DNA from: Todiramphus chloris collaris
Taxonomy: Eukaryota; Chordata; Aves; Coraciiformes; Alcedinidae
DNA: 64,000 bases
Direction: 5' to 3'
NCBI GenBank assembly: GCA_025345505.1
Contig: JANVCC010000030.1
Coordinates: 14,949,065-15,013,064, forward strand
Shown: one piece after another, positions 50,519-61,700 of the stretch
Layout of the letters: each line of letters opens with the position of its first letter
Position numbering within the stretch: the stretch's first letter is position 1
Notes under the pieces: model-generated
What the model saw: the letters and a program-made list of their open reading frames with translations, nothing else
What the model was told of the DNA's origin: nothing
Database searches by the model: none
Made by a program: the position numbers and the translations under genes

Positions 50519-50687
50519 TGACCTTCCCAGGCTGTCCAAATGTGAGTGGGTGTTTTAAATATCAACATTTTAATGGCATTTACTACAATGTTTTGTTCAA
50601 GAAGGATTTTTCTATTCCTCCCTCTCCCCTCCCATGTCCCCAGAGTGCTGGTAAGTTCATCCCAGAAAAAAGTGAGACTGGAAGATG
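50519..50687 (+). repeat. Duplicated 170-bp segment, copy B
   Basis: A 169-bp direct-orientation copy of 48278-48447, 2241 bases downstream. Differences from copy A are A to G in 'caatattttg', T to C in 'ccctttcccc', C to G in 'cccatctccc' and one fewer A in the 'cagaaaaaaa' run. The splice-like motifs (gtgagt at 50542-50547, ag at 50642-50643, gtaagt at 50651-50656) are all kept. Confidence 0.95.
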
Positions 50688-53600
50688 CATGAATGTCTAT
50701 CCCCGCCCCAAATGTGTTGTGCGAGTGTTGAACATCACGGATTGAACAACAATGATGTTAAAGCTTCAAAGTGGACAGGAGGGTTTCTGATGCCAGACGT
50801 GGGAATTTGGCCTCTGACGGGTTTTGACTTTTTGGAAGGAGCCGAGATGGGCAGATGGTTTTGAATTTAATATTTTCTTCACTGGAAATTGTAGCCTTGG
50901 GGTGATAGAAAATCAGACGTAGCCCTGGTCTAGACAGGAGAGGGGTGTGAGAACCTCCAGAGTGCCAAGCACTCCCCTCCCCTGCCCCCGTGTGCCAGGG
51001 CTGGCGTGGGAAGGGAGGGACAATAAGAAAAACTGCTGGAAAAATTGCACCTTTCTTGTTTGAAGTTTTCAGACCGCTCTTTTGTTTTTACTGATAGGTT
51101 GAGATCAAAATTAGGGAAATCATAATTAAAAAATGAAAGCAATAGAAAGCACAGCCACTCATCCGGTTTGGTTGAAACCCTTTTTGGTGGGAGGAGAGAA
51201 TGAGAAAGACCTAGATTTTTCACCCAGATTGAAAAATAAACCCTCTTCCAATTCCAACAGTGGCTCGTCAACTCACTTCGGAGCCATCTCTCTGGAGGAA
51301 ATAGTTAAGCAACTAAAGAAACCCCTCCCTGCATGCACAGAGCCTGCTCCTTCCATGGGAGCACACGATACTGGGAGTGTCTTGTGCTGGTAGATAAGAG
51401 TCAAGATGCCAGGGCTGTGGGTCTGCCTACAGGCGAGATCTTAATTAAAATTTATCTATATTATATCAGATATTTTTCTGAAATTTTTCAACCTTGTTTC
51501 CATGTCTTCTTCTAAAAAGAAATATAGGGAATATTTTTCAGGATGTTGGCATTCATATTTTTTTCATCTAAATGGTATTTTTTCTGTCTTCTGAAAAGAT
51601 CCAAACTCAGTGCTGATGTGCTGTTTGATAAATAAGAAATATTGGTAACGACAGGATTTTGGTTTTTACAGTCAATATTAATTATACAAGAAGCAGGAAA
51701 TGCCATTACTGATAGTATCTTCAAAGTTTTCCTCTTAAAAAAAGCAGACTTGTAATGGACAACTAAGGGCCCTGCCCTGTCTGTGCAAATAACCTCCAGA
51801 TTCGGCAAAATGCAACAAAATCAGCCAATGTCAGGATGGGGCCCTTCAGTCTTCATAGGCAGTGAAACTGTGCAGTGTTAGTACATGTCAGAGGACTTCT
51901 GAATGGAGAAGAGGGAGTTTTATGGTTATAGGCACTTTAGTTCCTGTCTTCTGGAAGTGGGCAGGCCTGCCCAGGTTGCTTTCTTTTGTGTTTTCTGCAG
52001 GACAAAATGAAGCATTCAGAAATGGAAACTCTTTGTGAGGAGATAGCTTTCCATTCCCTGCCATTGTGCTCCTCTGAAACACAGCTCAGTTTTCCTTTAC
52101 AGGGTTTTCCTTTCATCTGAAACCTCCCAATTTCGGTCAGGTTAGCTTGCCAAGGTGCACCTTCCCTTTCATAAATATTGCAGTAGCTACAGGCTATGGA
52201 GAGTTAGCCAGGCAAGTTCTCTTCATCTATCATGATCTCACCCCTCCCTTAACCCCCTCCTCTCCCACCCTCTCATTAAATAAGAACAAAAGGTAAACTG
52301 TAACCCTCTCACATGCTGCATTAATACAATGTATAATTTTCCAGTTCTGCCCAGTTCTGGAATGGCAACTGTGGTTGTATAGAAAATGGGGCATCCCTTG
52401 TGTCGGGTTCTCCTGTCCAAACTTGCTTCAAGCTGGAACATCTTGGGCTGCCCAAACCCTGCTGAAACAACGATGAGGTATTGGGCACTTTTCATGCCCC
52501 TGGGCATCAGAGGTTGAAGGACTCATCCCTACTCCCTGTTTCCTAAGCAGCAGCTTCCCAAACTCCTGTTTCCCCAACCTTCAACTCATTGAGGGTTAGC
52601 AGAGCTGCTACCTCTGATGTTTTGCAGTTCTGGCCTTTGGAGAAATTGGCACGTGCTCTGCCCTTGCCTGCTGTGGACTTATCCTTCTCTCAGGACTGGC
52701 TCTCCTGCAACGTGCCCTCTGCATGAGCTCTGCAGCCAGTGTCCCTGCTGGGAGCAAGGGCTGCTCTGCCTCCCACCTGGGTTGCAGGGGAGTTCAGCTT
52801 AGTTCTGCAAACAGAAATGACTTGAAATACAGGTTCCCAGTGCTCAGCTAAGTCGAGAATGCTTTTCTTTCCCTGTGGCCCTGTAGCACTGCTAGCACAC
52901 AGGAGAAAGGGGTATGCGAGCATCCTCATTGCAGTTCTGTTCAAGGCTCTAGACACATGCACGTGCGTGTGTGCATGAGTGCTTAAAGACACGTTTAAAA
53001 TCAATATTCTTCCTCCATGCTTCAAGGAAATAATTACTTCTGATTAAAGAAGCCAAAGATAAATAACAAATATATTATCTCACGGAGATATTCGTTTGCT
53101 CTAAAGTCCTGAACAGAGGACACACCAAACGCTGAACTGTGCGTAGTCCTATTAGTGGTTACATTACAGCACTGCCCAGAACCCGAGATGGTCTGACTGT
53201 GCTCACTCTGTGTGTAACGTGGTTTACACTTGTATGCGAGCCTAAGAACATTAGGTGATGAAATGAGAAAGAGAGCAGCAGCAGTAAAATGGTATAAAAA
53301 TACTCTTCCTCTCCGTAATTTCATGTACGTGAGGAAGCATAACAAGGAAACAAATTCTCCTGTCTGTTTCAAATTTTCAGGGAAAATCACTACATCTAGG
53401 GCTTTTTATTTCTTGGAAAGCACAAACAATTATAAACAAAACCTCAAACTGACATAAAATCATAACATTTTATCAGAAGGTAGTTCAGATATTACAGTTT
53501 ACATGAGAAATACATTCCATGGAGGACAGGGCTGATTATGTGGTAGCTTTGTCATGAATGTGGTCCAAACCTTATATTTTTCTCATGTTTTCTTATACTT

Positions 53601-55427
53601 TTTAGCAAGCTCTGATCATTCCTAGGCTCAACTGGTTACACAGAGGGTAATTTTACTTAATATGCTTTGCCATTAGTACCATCCTCCATTGCTTCCAGAG
53701 CAGAGATGCACTCCTCTGCTTTTTCTCCAGCCCCTAATTCCCTTTTACTCTAAGTAGTTTTCATTTTTGTTCAGCATTGAACCTTTCATCGGGGGGCTCT
53801 GCTGGACCCCTCATTGCTGCTGAGAGTGGTTTTCCCTCCTTCCCTATTTCTAAAATGCCTTGCCTCACATGCCCACACTTACATCTGTCAAGGACACCAA
53901 CAGGTGACACCTTCCTCCTCCCCATCACGTCAAGGCTAGAAAAGGCTGTGGCAAGGGGAGCACTTACAAATAAGGCCACATTTGGTGACCAAGGTCCATG
54001 ATGCATTTTTTTATTTATACCCATGCACGCACGCTTGTGTGTATGTTACAATGACTTCAGGGGACTGGAGGGGACTTTCCCCAAGGATTAACTGAGTGTG
54101 CCTTCAACAAGGTAATAACAACGGACTTGCCTCGGCTGTTGTGTGCTTAATTAGGTCTTTTCATCATATAGAAACTGTTTTTTGAAAGGGCTTAGTATGG
54201 TTAGTGAAAAATACCCTGTATTTGGAGCGGATCCCACAGCCCTAATTTGGTGAAACTCTCACTGGAAAACTAAGCGTGTTTGTAATGGGTCTTCATCTTA
54301 AATTGCTTCTGTATTCTGTTACTTGTGCTGCAATACTACACGGATGGTGTCTGCTACTTGCTATATCTATATGAGCGATGAGTTCCTGTCTCCAAAGGGT
54401 GCACAGATCCAGATGTTGGGTGCAATCTGATGGAGAATGAAAAATAAGCAGAATTTGTGCTAAGTGCACTGCCTCTCTAAAGTCCATAATAATAAGCATT
54501 ATAGTTGAACTGGGTCCTGAATAAATTACGAGGGAAGATATTTTTGTTTGGGTGGGTTTCTTTGGGTTTGGTTTTTTTTTTTTTACTACCCTTCCCTCTG
54601 CAAGCACTCAATTCAACAGGTGGATCTGTGCAAGAAGGTGACCAAGCAGTGGCCACAGAAAATACTCTGGTAGGGTGGGGAGGTGAAGGATCCAATGGTC
54701 TCTCTCCCAGACACTGAGAAGAGCTATCTGGCATCTTTTTAATGACCATGGCACTCTCTTCCTATATCTGAACATCACTTCTGAAAAAGCATTTCTAGCC
54801 CATAGCAACTTCATCATATCCAGACTCTGCTCAGTACCTCCATTATCTATAAGCTACAGAGAACTGCAAGCATCACTTACTGATAATAGAGACCACTTCT
54901 ATTCTAAGGTAGAGGCCAAAATGAAAAGAAGTTAGAAAGCTGTGAATAGTGCCCATATATGCAGCAATACACGTGCTCTCCCACATAACCAGCATTCACG
55001 ACTGGAAGATGCAGTAAGTTCTCCTGAGACAGAGGTTTTATGCAGTGGGTGGTACACCTGCATTTGAAGACTCAGGGAATCTTTATGAGGCATGAGAATA
55101 CTGCCACTGACATAATGGGGCCAAACTTCACTTTGATCCTGTATGCAGGCCTTTGAGTCTGAGCCATATGTTATGAAAAAAAGCCAGTTTCCAAACCAGA
55201 GGTTTGGTGCTGACCTGTCCCTGAAACTGTCACAGATGTGGGGTAGAAAGCTTGCTGGTTAATAGTTTTTCATACAAGAAGAGGAGCAGGTTGTGTTGGT
55301 GCATTGAGTTGAAAATGCTGCGAGAGCAGGCTTTCTGAAAAGAAAAATAACAACCAAGCAGAAACACCAACTAGGTCTCTGGAGGTTATGCTACGGTGCT
55401 GAAGAAGGACAGGACTGATGCATGTTG
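50688..55427. other. Unique non-coding DNA, no gene recognised
   Basis: No exon is recognised. The stretch contains a perfect 14-bp palindrome (51959-51972), a CpG- and TG-containing alternating purine/pyrimidine stretch at about 52956-52983 ('cacatgcacgtgcgtgtgtg') and a 13-base T run (54572-54584). The part around 53030-53480 is AT-rich and complex without repeats. Confidence 0.5.
51959..51972. repeat. Perfect 14-bp palindrome
   Basis: Reads gggcaggcctgccc. Possibly a dimeric factor site or chance. Confidence 0.85.
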
Positions 55428-55786
55428 AGGTTGGGGGAAGTGATTCTCCCCTTCTGCTCCACTCTAGGGAGACCTCACCTGAATGCTGTGTTCAGCATTG
55501 GAACAAGACAGGCTGTAATGATAGGATGAGGGGTAATGGTTTTCAATAGAAAGAGGGTAGATTTAGATTAGATGTTAGGAAGCCATTCTTTGCTGTGAGG
55601 GTGGTGAGATGCTGGAACAAGTTGCTCAGAGAAGTTGTGGATGCTCCCTCCTTGGAACTGTTCAAGGCCAGGTTGGATGGGGCTTTAAGCAGCCTGGTCT
55701 AGTGGGAGGTGTTCCTGCCCATGGCAGGGGTGTTGGAACTATATGATCTTTAAGGTCCCTTCCAACCCAAACCATTCTATGATGTA
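55428..55786 (+). mobile_element. CR1 retroposon with internal deletion, avian type
   Basis: Plus orientation. The left part has 'gtgattctccccttctgctc' (about 55440), 'gagacctcacctgaatgctg' (about 55469) and 'tgttcagcattgg'. It then passes directly to the 'aggatgaggggtaatggttt' block (about 55523) that normally lies a few hundred bases further on. The rest is typical: 'gatttagattagatgttagg' (about 55560), 'gatgctggaacaagttgctc' (about 55608), 'gttcaaggccaggttggatg' (about 55660), 'ggtcccttccaacccaaacc' (about 55754) and the end 'attctatgatgt'. The 5' truncation and the missing middle show an internally deleted copy. Confidence 0.93.
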
Positions 55787-58700
55787 GGAAACAAGAAAAT
55801 TAGAGAGCATGAATTTAGGCTTTTCCAAAGTACAGCTTCATGTGCTGCAGGGATCTGGGGGAAAGGAGCAATAGGGGTTGCTTCTATTCCACCCTAATCC
55901 GCTGACTGATCCTTTACTTCATCTCTTTTGAGAGGTTGCCAGCTGTAAGGAAGGGAACCTCCCAGTTGAAGTGGGATTTCTGATGTGAGTTTTCTCCTCT
56001 GCTCTGAGCATCAGTGTGGGAGTTGCTCCCCAACAAAGGACTTGCCATGGTGCCTGCTAGACTAGCCACACAGCAATCATGGGGAGCATGAACCTCATCC
56101 TCTCCTTCACCTGGTCGTGCTGCAGCTTCTTTCATGAGTTATGTGCAAACTGCATTAGCGAGTGCGAGCATAGGCAGCTAGTGAAAAATAATTTCATAGG
56201 GTTATTTTACACATCCTGACCCCAGCATGTTTCTGCTCATCCCAGGAGCCAGCTGGTATTGGTAAATTATGACTTGGACTAACCACACTCAGTTTAGTGT
56301 CTGCAGAATCACTTGAGGCTCTTCAACACTCATACTTGCAAGAAACACCTGCATAGGATGGCCAAGAAAGGTGAACAGAGAGAGCCTTATCCTGCCTTAA
56401 AACCCCAAAGTGCTGGAGAGAGCAGGAGTGACTCAGCAGAGTGGCTACTGACTGAACCTACTCTGCAATGCTTGGTGGCTGTTTGCTTTCCTCTCCCCTC
56501 TTTTACTGGCTGATGTTTAGGCTATAGGGCAGTTGAGTAACATTTTAAAAGGCATGTGGTCCCAGTGGGGACGTAAGGATATTTTTTGGGTGGATAGTCT
56601 TCATGGAGCAGTGCAGAGTTTTAGGCTGAACCAGCTAGGTTCCAGAACTCAGGAACTTTAGGATCAGGTTCCAGAACTAGCATAGCTTGTGCAGGCCACT
56701 TCCAGTTGGTTATTTCATGAACACTGAGATCTCTCTGCTGAGTTTTATTAAGCAACATCAAAGTTCTTTGCTTCTCAGTGGGAGATTAATGGAACCTGGG
56801 CTCCTAAAGCCCCAAGGGTTCAGGGCCCAGCTTCACTCCTTACTCTCCTGTCCAACACCAGCCTCATCTCCATGGTTTGGGATGGTTGAGAGTGGTGGTT
56901 CCTGGTGACCAGGAACTAGATTGTACTCTACTGAATGAGTATTGATGGGTGAACTTGAAAAGGCCTGGCTCTGTTACACTGAGGAATTATCTAGAATTGG
57001 CAAAATTAACCTGCTTGGCAGTTTGGTCTTTTTTCATGTTTCTATGAACAAAATTAAATGGAAAGGGTTTTCTTTCTGGTTTTTTTTTCTTTTTTATTTT
57101 GCTTTTCTGGTATCCCCTGCAGATAAGAAGAGGTAGAAATGAAATCTAGCCATGTGCTTTACAAGGTTTGGTTCAATGCTGGTAGGGCTGAGTCACATGC
57201 CTGTTCTGACAGATGCCATCACACCCATGAGACACACAACATGTTATTGCTCAGTGGCTTAGCAACATGCACCGTAGCCTGTCTTCTGTAAGCTTCTCAC
57301 CTTTGCTTTCCCTTTCAGGGCCAGTATTTAGCAAACAGAATTTGCAGTGCCATGGTTACTGGCAAGCAGGGCTTGGGACCTTTGAGTCATTTGCCAGTGT
57401 CTTGGGAGATATCATGAGCTTAGAATATTGTAGCACCTTGAGCAAATTTATCTTTTCAGAGACTTGGAGCTGCTGGAGGGGAATCAGATTTTGAGGGAGC
57501 TCTCAAGATTGTGTCATTTTGCCTCTTGCTGCAATGACAGCTGAAGACTTCACATACTGAAACCCAGGAGAGAATCAGAGAACCTGTGTTTAAGTTTTTC
57601 ATACTATCTGCCAGCCCTGACCAGTAAACTATAGCATCCAATGTGTTTACTTCAATCCAGTGAACATTTAGGCATTTATATAGAAGAGAAGTAGTTCCAA
57701 GAGGAGAACTCCAGGAGTCCGCAGAGCCAGCATGAGAAATGTCCGTACTGGCTAAGGATTTGTGTAGCCCAGACCCTGTCTCTGGGTGTACCCATTTATG
57801 GATGGGATTAAGTCTGAAAACAGGACAAGTAGTGGTGCTTGCCCCAGGTGCTTTCCCAGACCATCCTGATACTTTCTTGATACTTAATAGCTGCAAATTC
57901 CATGAATGTATTTGGTCACCTCTTCCACTTGTGTAATCTTTTAGTGACCTAACTGATCTTTCCCTGAGCTGACCCCAGCCCTGGGTTTTCAGTGTTGCAC
58001 ATGATCACGCTGCCACATGCAGCAGGAGCTTGTTTGCTTTTTAATTAATATTGTCCCTTCTTTAGTTATTAGAAATCCCACTTTGGATGTTAGAAACTTG
58101 CCCAATGAGAGGAAAGTTTCATAGAAGTTGGATTTTGTATGTTATTTTTGGTGGAAAATGTTGATGTTCTGAAAATTGGAAAATCGTACAGAAAAATCCT
58201 GTTCTATTCTGGACCCAGTGCCCCATTGAGTTTGTGGTTGCTTTTCTATGGCAGATGCCAGAGATGGTTGAGCAGAGCTATGCCCAATGCTGTGGCTGCA
58301 TCATCATTTAAAGCATGAAAATGGGGAACCCAGTGCTTTCATGTGAATGAGATGGGGTAAATTCATGACAGTATCTACATTAAGGTTTACATATATGTCC
58401 ATGCGACAGAGGACATCCTCATATATGATGTGGCATTGTAAAGCACATCTTTTTGAGCTTTCTGCCCAAATAAGTGTTTGGTGAACTCTGAACCTGTCCA
58501 GGCTGACTGTGAGCCTCACCCTAACAACTTTGGGTGTAAGGGACAGATACGTTCTGTTTTCTGTACTGCACTTACCTTAATTGGGAGCCTTGGAGTCCTG
58601 TGGGAACTGGCCAGCTCTTAGCACAGGTCAGGGTCTCTGCAGGGTGAAAGGATTTTCTCATTCTGGGCATTCCAACTTCTGAGCCTTCAGTCTCTGCCAC

Positions 58701-61700
58701 TCGGGCTCAGAGGCTCTCTTTTGTAGCTGCATTGCCACAGTTAGTGCCTTAAATCACTCACCCTGAAGAGCACAGAGGAGGATGGCTGCATCTTGCAGGA
58801 ATGGGTGCTGCATAACTCATCACGGATGAAGGGACCTGGTGATACAGGACCATGACAGCCCATGCAGGGAATGTGGTAAAAGCAAAACAAATAGGCTACC
58901 CAAGTCCCTTTGCCTTTACAGTTAGGGGTCCAGCAGCTGCTTGCCCTGACTGATGGATGGCAGTGTTGCCCAGGCACCTCCACGTACCCTCCTTCCCTCT
59001 CATCTTTCACACCATCTTTTCATTCCCTCTGCTCCCTGGATGACCCTTTGCAGAAGCAGCCTTGGCAAAAAAAGCTAATGAAGGCACTCACAGTCCCTTG
59101 GGGCATTAATAGGCTTTCTGGCCCTCAGAGGCCTGTCTCCCTCACAACTCGTGCCTGTTTGTGGGTTTGTTGTTTGTTTTTTTTTTTTTTACAAGCTTAA
59201 TAAAGGGTCTGGGAAAACGATCAGCAGGGAAGAGCACTGATGCGCTTGGCGCAGAGCTGCCAGAAAAGCATGGCATCCATGTCTCCTGCTGCATTGCTCT
59301 TCCAGCTGCTCCTGGGTGGCAATGTGTTTTCCTGCCAGTGGGCAGTAGGATTGACAGGTTTTCCCCACATGTGAATTTGCAGCTTGTTATCCTCTGTGCT
59401 TCTATGGAGACACAGGGAAAGCTCATCTGCAGGGCTTCTAAGTTAGCTGGTCAAAAGTACCACAGTCTGTAATGCTGGGAGCCTTCACCATGGCAGAGAG
59501 CCAGACATGATGTCCCTAATGCATGACACTACCCTTGCTCTGCAGGTTTAGATTTGTTTACACAGAGTCCATGGATCTCCTTTCCTCTCACTTAGTGGCT
59601 AGTTTTTCTGGAAGGCAACCTGCTGCTGCAGCTGACAGATGAAATGTGTTCACATGCACTGGAGAGACCATGTACTTTCCCTCCCTGCTGCTTGGACTTC
59701 AGATCAAGTGATAATGTCCATTTGTATCTCCTCCAACATGCATCAGAGGAGTAGTTTTAAATGAGGTTTCTTGTGTTGCTGTATGTGTTTTTATCTCAAG
59801 GGCTATCTTTTTCTTTATTTAGGACAAGAAGAAGTTTATTTTTTCTAAGGTGATGGTAAATTCTTTTCATACTGTAGAAGAAATCAAGCTAATAACTGCT
59901 CGGCAGGCAGCTTTAAAGACATTCACAACTAGTGTCTAGTCACAGGAAAGGAGTAACTTCTGCCTGTCACAAGTTCACAAAGTACGTGACAAGGAGGGAA
60001 AAAATGGTATGATCTTCTGTAGTCTCACAGTCAGATGGATGGAGAATAGGCATCACTGGAGATCAGAGTTGCCCCAAGCAGGGAATTCAAAGCTGCCGTT
60101 ACCTACCTGCTCTTCTGGAGGGAAGATTAAGGAAACTTCTCTCTCACATGTGCATGTACTCCTTTTTAGTCTCAAAGAGAGGACAAAAGAGGGGAGGGAG
60201 AAGACCCTCCTTCCTGCTTACATGTTTTGCTTTAAAAACATTGAATCTGGCATGAAGACTTTCACTTCTTCCTCCTGAGGTCTTTGCTGTCTTCTTTTCC
60301 CCACTGGTGGCCCTTGGCCACCCCTTGCTTCTCTTGACCCTTAATTGAGTTGATAAGCAGTTACTTTTTTTCCTCTACTTATTTACTTCCTAGCATAATC
60401 CAAATTTCTATAACAACTTATCACCTAAATCTGGCTACCGAGTTTGCATTGTGTATGTGGTATTTGATTTGATCCTTTCTGAGACAAGTATGAGCTGTGA
60501 TCTTTGGATAAGGGTCCAAAATTTCCATGAATCTCACACCTGTCTGGGTCTAGTTGTGAGGAATTCTCCAGGTATCACTCAGGCTACTTAAAGGTTGTTT
60601 TGTCCTTGTGTGACACTCAAGTAATCCCCTGTGGTAGTCAGTATGCTCAGGACCTGCTGCAAGCAGTGTGCCCCTGGAATATGGCTCTTACTGGCAGACC
60701 ATGGCCCTTTCCACTCCAACAGGAGTCAGAACTGTGCTGAGATCAAGGTATGTCAGGTTAGAACTCAGCAGAGGAAAAGCAGGGCCCTTGAATAGAAAAG
60801 TGACTCTTAAAAAAACATGTCCTTTTGTCTCTGAAATCCAGTGCAGCCATCACTTCTCACCTCAACAGACAAAGTTTGTGACCAAATTTTGTCCTTAAGT
60901 ATGAGCTCATGTTGTGCAAACAGACAGTTTTACAAATGTGTTTGCATGCTCTTATTCATCCTGTGTTTGTTGGCCATGTACCCACCCTGCTGGTTATTCA
61001 GATGCTCTTCACCACAACAATTGTTCTGACTAGTCATCAGCTGCTGTGAGGAGTGTCTCACCAGTCACCTGCCTGAAGAGCAGAGCTTCCGCTCCCCAGC
61101 TAGCTTAAGCCCACAACATTTTCATGATGCCCACACTGACACTTTCAGGATGAATGTTCTTCGCTAAAAAGCGTTTGTGACCTTCCTTGTCTTTCTCCAG
61201 GATCTTCTCAGATGAAAAGGACTCCCCCCTCCCCACCCTGTTTTTTTGGTACGAAAAAATGTTCTCCGTTGTACATGAAGTGAATGCACTTGAAGCAAAA
61301 TTGTTCCTTGAAATTTAGTATTTATTCAAGACCACATATGCAATTATTTAAGCACTAAGGCTTCACAGGAGCACCCAGAGGCGCCAACCTTCAGACATTT
61401 CTTGTTCTGCAATGCCAGGGGTCTGTCAGTCAGACTATCAGGAGAGGTGAGATGGAGTCTGGAAGACAGCCCAATTCTGAGTTAGTATTTAGTACATATT
61501 GCTCTCTGTAAGCTAGAGTATTTTACAAACAAAAAACTAAGAGTTTGTGAGTTTAATGCCTCTGGGGAATCGCAGCTTGGTCTTCTGTTCTGCTTTATGC
61601 ATCCAGTTTACTGTGTAGTCTTGCCTGTGCTTTGCAGCATTGCATTTCTTCGATCAAAATCGTGAGGGATTGGCTCAGCTTGGGTTAACATTGACCCATG

